From NCBI GenBank assembly GCA_038316335.1, contig JBBQAM010000012.1, positions 20,015-84,014 on the forward strand: 64,000 nucleotides of DNA, written 5' to 3'. The position numbers and the translations under genes are program-made. This document shows, piece after piece, positions 37,401-44,262 of the stretch. Numbering within the stretch: position 1 is the first letter of the stretch; every line of letters starts with the position of its first letter. The notes under the pieces were generated by a model. That model searched no databases. It worked only from the letters and a program-made list of their open reading frames with translations, and had not been told where the DNA came from. The stretch is from JALHST01 sp038316335 (GTDB taxonomy: Bacteria > Bacteroidota > Bacteroidia > Flavobacteriales > Flavobacteriaceae).

Positions 37401-37919
37401 AATGTGGTCATCGATGAGGCTGATAATTGCGACCCAAGTCCGACAGTTACCTTTGTTAATGATGTAAGTGACGGTGGATCGGATCCTGAAATTAATACGA
37501 GGACCTATCGCATTACGGATGCGGCTGGCAACCAAACGGATGTTCAACAAACAATTTCGATCTATTCATTGAGTATTGTGACTCAGCCAGGAAATCAGAC
37601 GGTTATTGTTGGAAACAATGCCCAATTTTCTGTGGTGGGAAATAATACGGATACCTATGTATGGGAGGTAAGTACCAATGGGGGCGGAAGTTTTAATACG
37701 ATTTCCGAGGGATCGGAATATTCAGGCACGAACACGGCAACCTTAACGGTGATTAATCCGGAATTAGATAAGAATGGCACTGTTTATAGGGTGCTTGTAT
37801 CGAATTCAACGGCTTCCTGTAGCGCGGTAACTTCGAATGAAGCGCTATTGTATGTACGTGTTGGGACGGTTATAACAAATCGTAGAATCACTTTTAGAGT
37901 CGATAGTAATATTCCTTAA
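34428..37919 (+). CDS. Large secreted multi-domain adhesin-like protein (PA14, TSP3, C-type lectin)
   Basis: This protein has about 1163 residues from the ATG at 34428; an in-frame GTG at 34311 would add 39. A long N-terminus ends in a signal segment (KKLFPLVLLISGLAHAQ, about residues 35-52). Then come a jelly-roll-like domain (55-205), a PA14 domain (about 210-360), Asp-rich thrombospondin type 3 repeats with DTDGDGIYN and DSDGDGIPD units (365-395 and 530-640) around a beta domain, a C-type lectin domain (about 805-945), a HYR-like domain and an Ig-like domain. It ends in VITNRRITFRV. It looks like a cell-surface carbohydrate-binding adhesin. No classical type IX sorting domain is recognised. 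Confidence 0.82.
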   Translation: MRPCIWYFCSVLRFLKNITNQLPFFFRFFKGNRFGKKLFPLVLLISGLAHAQTTIWSENFNSYANGTENGLGGGFAAQNWTTTITGKVWVQGSRLEATNLRTEGIWQTNPINITGFESVSFSLDVATQADTSQFEQGSDYFIGEYRIDGAASWTQFENASGDSSPSDLLQSSYTVNLPSTGATLEIRIRFYNTASNEYYYIDNVAVLGNLPFCSGEVDFEFYDVVPSGGSVDNIPTSGALNTGVFTSFDVDALQNQEDPGDTDSFSIRYTGYIEITTAGSYTFYTNSDDGSKLFLDGAQVVDNDGNHGTQERSGSLTLTSGLHEIEVLFFENGGGEVLTVQYQGPSIAKQDIPFSILYSSCSVPIDTTDTDSDGIYDSVDVDDDNDGILDVNECGGISGGEVMTASSIQYFINVTDAEGVPGTTYAQNPTTYPGGSSILLLRFPINLPSGTQVVVYLGADPSVSNADMQIQRSNASGNNNGFLADANNTLPGAIRQVSFTTATNMRYIRIEAYNQGARVYGASYNGGSSCYSLDTDGDGIYNHLDLDSDGDGIPDTIEAQSTTGYISPSNADSDGDGLDDAYETGGLTTPDTDGDGMYDFMDTDSDDDGSADTAETWFVLTGVDSDGDGLDDATDATNGYADPGGNIDNPLNTAGGSYVLPDWDNDANTGGDVDYRDDTDDSASSDPPEVTAVGDQVYCPGSSIPIVESISITDTDDTSTNAVYIQVSTGYVNGEDLLTLTGSHPNITASWDVTVGKLSLTGPALYTEFETAISAVEYSSSATVPSGSRQFSITVGSANFLPATGHYYEYIASLGITWTNANTAANARTYFGLQGYLATLTNQQEADFSGSQASGTGWIGGSDAATEGVWQWVTGPEAGTTFWNGGTGGSSPNFAFWNTGEPNNSGNEDYAHITHPNINPNGSWNDLTNTGATSGDYQPQGYVVEYGGMPGDATLNITAVTTITVDNEAPTASNPSPVTVYCPADVPVPDVNVVIDEADNCDPSPTVTFVNDVSDGGSDPEINTRTYRITDAAGNQTDVQQTISIYSLSIVTQPGNQTVIVGNNAQFSVVGNNTDTYVWEVSTNGGGSFNTISEGSEYSGTNTATLTVINPELDKNGTVYRVLVSNSTASCSAVTSNEALLYVRVGTVITNRRITFRVDSNIP

Positions 37920-37993
37920 AGGAAATAGGTACGATCAATTTCCATTTCATTTTAAATAGGTTACTGAATGGCGATTCAGGACACATACGGAAA

Positions 37994-38040
37994 CATGGCA
38001 AGCATTCGCTTGCCTGCTTTTTTGTTTCAGCTTCAAAGCT
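37994..38040 (+). repeat. Repeat R2, copy 1, containing a terminator hairpin
   Basis: About 43 bp starting GGCAAGCATTCGCTTGCC and continuing TGCTTTTTTGTTTCAGCTTC to AAAGC are identical to 40179-40221. GGCAAGC (37997-38003) pairs with GCTTGCC (38008-38014) and a T6 run follows (38018-38023). It would act as terminator for the adhesin gene, 78 nt past its stop. Confidence 0.8.
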
Positions 38041-38515
38041 GATGTAATAGTAGATTATGGTGAGCGATGTACTCTTCAAAGGTTGAAATATCAAGCATTA
38101 TTTGTGCTTTCGAGGGAAAAGATTTCGGTTTAAGCAGAGTAGGCAACAATAAGCAGAGTAGGCAACAATTTAACTACAGATGGACTATTCATTTACGTAT
38201 TCAAGGCGAAAACCTTCAAATTCCATTAAACTTCTATGCTCCATTCATAACCTGAAATGATTTTAGCAAAAAACAGCTGTTCGAATGGGCCAATTACAAG
38301 GTCGATTCATCAAATATTCAGTGAAGATTATATACCATAGGATCGAATGAAAATTTTGTCGTATCCCATCTGACAGCTTTTACAGGTACGCCTTGATATT
38401 TTTACAGTAACCATATTAGAAATAAAAGTATACTAAATGGCAATCAGATCCGTTCAATGGTATCTATGCATACAATACGATCAACAAGATTTTAAACCAA
38501 ACAAAATCAATTAAA
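38041..38515. other. Spacer before the barrel gene
   Basis: It holds the 19-bp tandem duplication and otherwise no supported ORF. The promoter of the barrel gene should be near its end; no clean consensus was found. Confidence 0.5.
38131..38168. repeat. Perfect 19-bp tandem duplication
   Basis: TAAGCAGAGTAGGCAACAA occurs twice in direct succession (38131-38149 and 38150-38168) in the spacer between the adhesin and barrel genes. No coding sense is supported. Confidence 0.9.
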
Positions 38516-39709
38516 ATGAAAATAATAAACCACGTGCTTTTTCTTTTATTCACGATTATAAGCTTCAAATGCTATTCACAAATTTCTTATGAAAAAGGCT
38601 ATTACATCAATAATTCTGGCCAAAAAGTCACTTGTTTCATCAAAAACGTCGATTGGAATAACAATCCTACCGCATTTGAATATAAAGAAACCGAGAACTC
38701 GGACGTCAAGGAGGCTACCATCAAAAGTGTCAGTGAGTTTGGGATTAACAACTTTTCTAAATACATAAGAAGCGAAGTCATGATAGATAGGACTAGCGAA
38801 GAACTTAAGGCGTTGGACTATGACAAAAAACCACAATTGAAGGAGGAAGAACTTTTCTTGAGGGTATTGGTTGAAGGCGAATCAAATTTATATGAATATG
38901 TTGATGGAAATCTAAGAAAATATTTTTACAATAAAGAAATCGCGGCAATCGAACCGTTGATTTTCAAGAGATACAAGATATCTGCACTCCAAATAGGAAA
39001 TAACTTTATGTACAAACAACAATTATGGAATGATTTGAAATGTGCAAAAATAACAAGGGATCAAGTGGATAAAGTTGCCTATAAAAAAACTGATTTGGTA
39101 AAATTATTTGTAGTGTACAATCAATGTAACAATCATGAAATTACCAATTTTGAAGCGGAACAAAAAAAGGATTTATTCAATCTAACTATACGGCCGGGTT
39201 TAAACGTTTCATCGCTCTCGATTCAAAATACCTATTATAATTCCAGACCTATAGATTTTGATGCTGAACTAGCCATACGGTTAGGAATTGAGGTGGAATT
39301 TATTATGCCATTTAACAAAAATAAATGGGCCCTACAGATTGAACCGACCTATCAATATTTCAAATCGGAGAAGGCATTGGAAACACAAAATGTTAAAGCC
39401 GACTATACATCAATTGAACTGCCACTAGGAATCAGGCATTATTTCTTTCTAAAGGATAATTCCAAAATTTTTATCAACGGCTCTTACATCTTTGATATAA
39501 GTGAAAAATCGGTAGTTGCAATTGATTCCAATAGGGATCTGGATATTGAATCAGGGCGTAATTATGCCTTTGGTCTTGGATATAAACACAATAATAAGTA
39601 TAGTATCGAATTTAGATTCCAGACAAGTAGGGAGATTTTCGTAAACTATCAATTTTGGCGTTCTGATTATAAGACAATATCCCTAATATTCGGATATTCA
39701 ATTTTTTAA
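38516..39709 (+). CDS. Exported protein with C-terminal outer-membrane beta-barrel
   Basis: This 397-residue protein has a signal peptide (residues 1-22, IISFKCYSQ). A soluble region (about 25-215) contains a YYINNSGQKVTCFIKNVDWN motif near its start. A C-terminal barrel follows from about 220 with alternating strands (LFNLTIRPGLNVSSLSI, WALQIEPTYQYFKSEKA, YAFGLGYKHNNKYSIEFRFQ) and a terminal aromatic residue (GYSIF). Function unknown. It is a single gene between two copies of the R2 terminator repeat and next to the repeat array. Confidence 0.8.
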   Translation: MKIINHVLFLLFTIISFKCYSQISYEKGYYINNSGQKVTCFIKNVDWNNNPTAFEYKETENSDVKEATIKSVSEFGINNFSKYIRSEVMIDRTSEELKALDYDKKPQLKEEELFLRVLVEGESNLYEYVDGNLRKYFYNKEIAAIEPLIFKRYKISALQIGNNFMYKQQLWNDLKCAKITRDQVDKVAYKKTDLVKLFVVYNQCNNHEITNFEAEQKKDLFNLTIRPGLNVSSLSIQNTYYNSRPIDFDAELAIRLGIEVEFIMPFNKNKWALQIEPTYQYFKSEKALETQNVKADYTSIELPLGIRHYFFLKDNSKIFINGSYIFDISEKSVVAIDSNRDLDIESGRNYAFGLGYKHNNKYSIEFRFQTSREIFVNYQFWRSDYKTISLIFGYSIF

Positions 39710-39803
39710 AAATGCCAGAATGATATAAATTTCCTATAAATCAGAACTTTTCGAAATTCCATATATAATCAATTTTTGATCAAGCCCATTTCCCAGTATG
39801 ATC

Positions 39804-40166
39804 GGGATTCACTTGCCTTCGTCTCGTGCATCCCCAAAGGGTAATCCTAATGCTCCTTTCACGAACTTCCCTGGGGATTCACTTGCCTTCGTCCCGTGCA
39901 TCCCCAAAGGGGGTAAATCCTCCTTTCACGAACTTTCTTGGGGATTCACTTGCCTTCGTCCCGTGCATCCCCAAGGGGTAATCCTGGTCCTCCCGGGATT
40001 CACTTGCCTTCGTCCCGTGCATCCCCAAAGGGGTAAATCCTCCTTTCACGAACTTTCTTGGGGATTCACTTGCCTTCGTCACGTGCATCCCCAAGGGGTA
40101 ATCCTGGTCCTCCCGGGATTCACTTGCCTTCGTCCCGTGCATCCCCAAGGGGTAATCCTGGGCAAG
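39804..40166. repeat. Direct-repeat array of six 54-70 bp units
   Basis: Units start at 39804, 39874, 39941, 39995, 40061 and 40115. Each begins GGGATTCACTTGCCTTCGTC, passes through CGTGCATCCCCAA and ends GGTAATCC or GGTAAATCC. The ends are nearly inverted (GGATTcAC against GTAATCC) and CCCCAAAGGGG forms an inner hairpin. Two linker types alternate: a longer one with CTTTCACGAACTTTCTTG and a shorter one with CTGGTCCTCCC. The blocks 39941-40060 and 40061-40180 begin an exact 120-bp period. Long open frames on both strands through it are by-products of the repeat. Confidence 0.9.
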
Positions 40167-40178
40167 CATGAAAACCAC

Positions 40179-40221
40179 GGCAAGCATTCGCTTGCCTGCT
40201 TTTTTGTTTCAGCTTCAAAGC
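40179..40221 (+). repeat. Repeat R2, copy 2, containing a terminator hairpin
   Basis: Second copy of the 37997-38039 sequence. GGCAAGC (40179-40185) pairs with GCTTGCC (40190-40196), with a T6 run at 40200-40205. It follows directly after the last array unit and is oriented to end rightward transcription. Confidence 0.8.
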
Positions 40222-40250
40222 CGAAATAAATTTCGCTTTTTCCCGAAACA

Positions 40251-40278
40251 AAAAACCCACAACATTCGTTGTGGGTTT
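40251..40278 (-). terminator. Terminator of tRNA-Ser
   Basis: AAACCCACAAC (40253-40263) pairs with GTTGTGGGTTT (40268-40278) around ATTC. On the minus strand a T-run follows. It lies 8 nt past the 3' end of the tRNA. Confidence 0.85.
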
Positions 40279-40285
40279 CCTTTTG

Positions 40286-40370
40286 CGGAGAAAGAGGGAT
40301 TCGAACCCCCGGAGGTGTGACCCTCAACAGTTTTCAAGACTGCCGCATTCGACCACTCTGCCATTTCTCC
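40286..40370 (-). tRNA. tRNA-Ser (anticodon UGA)
   Basis: On the minus strand the acceptor arms GGAGAAA and TTTCTCC pair. The anticodon loop is CTTGAAA (anticodon TGA), there is a long variable arm typical of serine tRNA (TTGAGGGTCACACCTC), and the T-arm is GGGGGTTCGAATCCC. The length is 85 nt with G as discriminator and no encoded CCA end (GCA follows). Its own terminator is just downstream. Confidence 0.96.
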
Positions 40371-40475
40371 TTAGCGGTTGCAAATATAGGAACCTTTTTC
40401 AATTTCATAAAAAGATGAACAAGTTTATTTTGTGACAATTAGGGTTTATTATTGCATAGCACCTATTTTTGCTGA

Positions 40476-41231
40476 ATGGAGGAATGGTACCATTATGTGC
40501 TTTTGATAGTAGTGGGCTTCGTTGTCGGATTTATCAATACCGTGGCGGGCGGAGGCTCGTTGATCTCACTGCCGGTACTTATTTTTCTCGGACTTCCTCC
40601 GAATGTGGCCAATGCTACGAACCGGGTTGCCGTGGCGATTCAAAATGCCATGGGTACCGCCGGGTTTAAGAGTAAAGGCGTTTCCACGTTTCCTTTTAAT
40701 ATTTATCTGGGAATTTCAGCCCTCTTCGGAGCGATCATTGGCGCCTATATCGCCGTAGACATAAAGGGTGAAACATTCAATAGAATTCTAGCCATAATAA
40801 TGATCGTAGTAGTTCTTATTATCATTTTTAAGCCTAAAATGAAGCTAGAACAGATGCAGGAACGTATCACCGGTAAATATCTTTGGCTCGGGATGCTGGC
40901 ATTTTTTTTCTTTGGAATTTATGGTGGTTTTATCAACGCAGGTCTCGGATTTATAATTATACTATTTTTGCATTATAGCAATCAGATGACCTTAGTAAGA
41001 GCGAATGCCACGAAAGTGGTGGTAGTATTGATCTACACCTTGGCTGCCTTGGTGATATTCGTCATCAATGATAAGGTTAATTGGCATGTTGGCCTGGTGC
41101 TGGCCATCGGCAATGGCACTGGTGGATGGCTGGCCAGTAGGGTGTCTGTGAATAAAGGAGATGGCTTTATCAAAACATTTTTAGTTATAATGGTAGTTAT
41201 AATGGCCATTAAACTTTGGTTTTTTACTTGA
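40476..41231 (+). CDS. TSUP-family (TauE/SafE) membrane transporter
   Basis: This 251-residue protein with about eight membrane helices has the family signature at the N-terminus (GFINTVAGGGSLISLPVLIF, then NVANATNRVAV) and its internal repeat near residue 155 (GFINAGLGFIIILFLHYSNQ). TSUP proteins are exporters or importers of sulfite, sulfonates or related anions; the substrate here is not known. The next gene starts 11 nt after its stop, so both may be in one operon. Confidence 0.88.
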   Translation: MEEWYHYVLLIVVGFVVGFINTVAGGGSLISLPVLIFLGLPPNVANATNRVAVAIQNAMGTAGFKSKGVSTFPFNIYLGISALFGAIIGAYIAVDIKGETFNRILAIIMIVVVLIIIFKPKMKLEQMQERITGKYLWLGMLAFFFFGIYGGFINAGLGFIIILFLHYSNQMTLVRANATKVVVVLIYTLAALVIFVINDKVNWHVGLVLAIGNGTGGWLASRVSVNKGDGFIKTFLVIMVVIMAIKLWFFT

Positions 41232-41242
41232 AAGATATTTCT

Positions 41243-41875
41243 ATGGACATAGTAGAACATTTAAAGTGGCGATATGCGGTAAAAAAATTCGACGCCGTAA
41301 AATTGCTCCCCAGGGCGAAAGTCGAACTGTTGAAAAAAGCCTTCAACCTCACCCCAACTTCGTATGGGCTGCAGCCAGTCACCTTATTAGTCATACACAA
41401 TAAGGAGTTGCAAGCAAGTTTGGTGCCTTATTCCTTTGGACAACAACAAGTGGCCCAAGCATCACATGTACTTATTATATGCATACAAAACAACATAGAT
41501 AGCGCCTATATTTCTAAATATTTCAGTCAGGTCGGAAAGGTTCGTGGTACCAGCCAAGCGATCTTAAACCCTTTTAAAGAGGCCTTGATTGCCGATTTTT
41601 CACAAAAAGATGCGCTTGAAATTAAACATTGGGCAACCAATCAAGCCTATTTGGCCTTGGGAAAATTGTTGACGGTATGTGCTGTTGAAAAAATTGACTC
41701 TTGCCCCATGGAAGGCTTTGATACAATGGCCTATGACCGTATCCTGGAACTGCAAAGAAGAGATTTGTCTACTGTCTTGGTATTACCTATCGGGTATCGG
41801 GCAAAAGATGATATTTTTTCTGAATTTAAGAAGGTCCGTAAGGATTTAGATGAAAGTGTCATCGATATCCCTTAA
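41243..41875 (+). CDS. Nitroreductase-family NAD(P)H-dependent oxidoreductase
   Basis: This protein of about 210 residues has the flavin-reductase fold. The N-terminus MDIVEHLKWRYAVKKFD carries the RYAVKxFD FMN-binding motif. NLTPTSYGLQPVTLLVI is the NTPSSxxxQPW-like motif, and a C-terminal PIGYRAKDD lies near residue 185. The start was set at the ATG at 41243, where the family begins; the in-frame upstream ATG at 41216 would overlap the transporter gene. It reduces quinones or nitro compounds with FMN; physiological substrate unknown. Confidence 0.9.
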   Translation: MDIVEHLKWRYAVKKFDAVKLLPRAKVELLKKAFNLTPTSYGLQPVTLLVIHNKELQASLVPYSFGQQQVAQASHVLIICIQNNIDSAYISKYFSQVGKVRGTSQAILNPFKEALIADFSQKDALEIKHWATNQAYLALGKLLTVCAVEKIDSCPMEGFDTMAYDRILELQRRDLSTVLVLPIGYRAKDDIFSEFKKVRKDLDESVIDIP

Positions 41876-41912
41876 TTTTTCATAAATATACCTAGTAAAC
41901 CCTAAACACACG

Positions 41913-43109
41913 ATGCCGGGATTCGAACTTTTTGGTGAATTGGAAAAAGCACAGGTGCAAGAAGTCTTAGATACTGGTGTACTTATGCGTTATGGTTTTG
42001 AGAATCTCCGCAAAGGCCGTTGGAAGGCGGTTGAACTAGAACGGGCCTTGGAAAAAAGATTGCAGGTAAGACATGCACAGCTCGCAAGCAGCGGTACGGC
42101 GGCGCTTTCAGTTGCATTGGTCAGTGCGGGCGTCGGTTCGGGAGATGAAGTGATACTACCTACGTTCACATTTGTCGCCAGTTTTGAGGCTGTCCTGGCC
42201 ATCGGGGCGGTACCCATATTGGTCGATGTGGACGATACGTTGACCTTAGATCCAATTGCCGTCAAAGCCGCCATTACCAATAAAACCAAGGTTGTAATGC
42301 CCGTGCATATGTGTGGGTCAATGGCCGATTTAGAGGCCTTGGCGGTTATTTGTAAAAAACATGGACTCCTTCTGTTGGAAGATGCGTGTCAGGCTATTGG
42401 GGGTACCTATCATGGAAAGCCTTTGGGAACCTATGGGGACATAGGATGTTTTTCGTTCGACTATGTCAAGACCATTACCTGCGGTGAAGGTGGTGCCATA
42501 GTGACCAACAATACTGCATTTTATAAAAATTCAGATCATTATTCGGATCACGGGCATGATCATCTGGGGACGGATAGGGGAGCGGAGGGTCATCCTTTCT
42601 TGGGTTTCAACTATAGGATCTCTGAATTAAATGCAGCAGTAGGCCTTGCTCAAATTGCGAGGTTAGATGAATTTCTCGCTATTCAAAAAAGAAACTATTT
42701 GGTGCTAAGGGAGGCTTTGGCAACTATTCCTGCTGTTAGCTTCAGAAGAGTACCCACTGGGGGGGAGGAAAGTTATGCTTTTTTAAATTTCTTCTTACCG
42801 AATGCGCCTTTGGCGAAAAAGGTGCATCAAGCACTTGGTGATGCCGGTGTTGATGGGTGTTTTTATTGGTTCGATAACAATTGGCACTATTACAGAAAAT
42901 GGGAACATTTAATGAATTTATCGGCTTTGGGTAAGTTATCCAAGGAAATTCAAAGTCAAATTCCGGACTATACCAAAGCTGATTTTTCTCGTTCAGATTA
43001 TTGGGTGGGACGCTCGATTTCCTGTCTGATCAAGTTGGGATGGGAAAGCGAAGTTGTTATTAAAAGGGCGAAAACGATGTCCACCGTTATCAAGCAGCTG
43101 ACTGCCTAA
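41913..43109 (+). CDS. DegT/DnrJ/EryC1/StrS-family PLP aminotransferase
   Basis: This 398-residue PLP enzyme is of the sugar aminotransferase type. SSGTAALSVAL holds the cofactor phosphate (near residue 65), EDACQAIGG contains the conserved Asp-Ala-Cys-Gln, and the Schiff-base Lys lies in FSFDYVKTITCGEGG (about residue 190). FNYRISELNAAVGLAQ completes the family signature. Such enzymes transfer an amino group to keto-sugars for surface glycans or secondary metabolites. No glycan gene is adjacent, so substrate is open. The gene is convergent with ribB, only 10 nt apart. Confidence 0.92.
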   Translation: MPGFELFGELEKAQVQEVLDTGVLMRYGFENLRKGRWKAVELERALEKRLQVRHAQLASSGTAALSVALVSAGVGSGDEVILPTFTFVASFEAVLAIGAVPILVDVDDTLTLDPIAVKAAITNKTKVVMPVHMCGSMADLEALAVICKKHGLLLLEDACQAIGGTYHGKPLGTYGDIGCFSFDYVKTITCGEGGAIVTNNTAFYKNSDHYSDHGHDHLGTDRGAEGHPFLGFNYRISELNAAVGLAQIARLDEFLAIQKRNYLVLREALATIPAVSFRRVPTGGEESYAFLNFFLPNAPLAKKVHQALGDAGVDGCFYWFDNNWHYYRKWEHLMNLSALGKLSKEIQSQIPDYTKADFSRSDYWVGRSISCLIKLGWESEVVIKRAKTMSTVIKQLTA

Positions 43110-43119
43110 CGAAGAACAC

Positions 43120-44262
43120 TTAATACGGCACGTATTCTACAATTTCCAATCCGTAGCCAACGATACCTACCCGTTTTGTTTGCATACCATTGCTGAGCAG
43201 TCGCATTTTTGATATGTCGAGATCATGTAATATTTGAGCTCCAATCCCAAAATCCCGAGCGTCCATATCTATTTTTGGGGCCTTGTACTCGCCATTTTTT
43301 TGAAGTTCCTTTAACTCCGATAATCTTGAAAGTAAATTCAACGATTCATAATCTTGGTTGATAAAGACGATTGCTCCTTTGCCTTCGCTGTTGATGGCCG
43401 CAAACATATCTTCTAGTTTTTGGTTGGGATCATTCGTCAAAGTGCCCAAAATATCATTATTTACCAGCGTTGAATTTATTCTAGTGAGTACGCGCTCATT
43501 TTTTTTCCAACTTCCCTTGGTCAATGCAATGTGCACGTGATCATTGGTGGTTTGCTTGTAGGCCCGCAAGCGATAATTCCCGAATCGGGTGGTGATTTCA
43601 AAGTCTTCTTTCTTCTCGATAAGGCTATCGTGTTCCATACGATAAGCAACCAAATCTTCAATAGAAACTATTTTTAAATCGAATTTTTTGGCCACTTTCA
43701 TTAATTGCGGTAAACGTGCCATTGAGCCATCATCATTCATAATCTCGACAATTATTCCTGCCGGCTTCAAACCTGCCAAACGCGCAAAATCTATGGCCGC
43801 CTCTGTATGACCGGTTCTGCGTAAGACGCCTCCCTCTTTTGCGATCAAAGGGAAAATGTGGCCCGGCCTTAAGAGATCATGCGGCTTTGTATCTACATTC
43901 GTCAAGGCACAAACGGTTTTGGCCCTATCAGAAGCTGAAATGCCGGTAGTAACCCCTTGGCCCCTTAAATCGACCGATACCGTAAAAGCGGTTTCCAAAG
44001 GATCTGTATTATGATTCACCATCATATGCAGGCCGAGTTCCCTACACCGTCTTTCCGTCAAGGGCGCACATATTAGACCTTTTCCATGCGTGGCCATAAA
44101 ATTGACGGTTTCAGTAGTCGCCAATTCGGCGGCAGCCAAGAAATCACCCTCATTCTCCCGATTTTCGTCATCGACAACTATGATTACCTTTCCGAGACGA
44201 ATGTCTTCAATGGCCTCTTCAATGGTATTCAATTGTATTTCTTTTATCATAGTCGAAATCAT
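43120..44262 (-). CDS. ribB: 3,4-dihydroxy-2-butanone-4-phosphate synthase fused to degenerate GTP cyclohydrolase II
   Basis: This 380-residue protein has an N-terminal RibB domain (residues 8-208) that makes the four-carbon unit of riboflavin from ribulose 5-phosphate. The signature DDENRENEGDF and the RRTGHTEAAIDFARLAGL block are intact. The C-terminal RibA-like domain (about 220-380) keeps the fold motifs (RDFGIGAQIL, a final VGYGLEIVEYVP) but lacks the three zinc cysteines (the C-x10-11-C-x-C region reads STLVNNDILGTLTNDPN). GTP cyclohydrolase II activity is thus unlikely, and a separate RibA is expected elsewhere. It is last in the ftsK-lolA-lpt operon, overlapping the previous stop (ATGA). 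Confidence 0.93.
   Translation of the reverse strand: MISTMIKEIQLNTIEEAIEDIRLGKVIIVVDDENRENEGDFLAAAELATTETVNFMATHGKGLICAPLTERRCRELGLHMMVNHNTDPLETAFTVSVDLRGQGVTTGISASDRAKTVCALTNVDTKPHDLLRPGHIFPLIAKEGGVLRRTGHTEAAIDFARLAGLKPAGIIVEIMNDDGSMARLPQLMKVAKKFDLKIVSIEDLVAYRMEHDSLIEKKEDFEITTRFGNYRLRAYKQTTNDHVHIALTKGSWKKNERVLTRINSTLVNNDILGTLTNDPNQKLEDMFAAINSEGKGAIVFINQDYESLNLLSRLSELKELQKNGEYKAPKIDMDARDFGIGAQILHDLDISKMRLLSNGMQTKRVGIVGYGLEIVEYVPY

Noticed and set aside
39804..40166. CRISPR array
   Set aside because: Linkers between the repeats are themselves repeated in two types and not unique spacers, the units are longer than typical CRISPR repeats, and no cas gene is nearby.
39798..40229. 143-codon rightward and 102-codon leftward open frames through the repeat array
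   Set aside because: Both are by-products of repeat units whose spacing is mostly a multiple of three; the peptides are pure repeat translations and no start signal or family match supports them.
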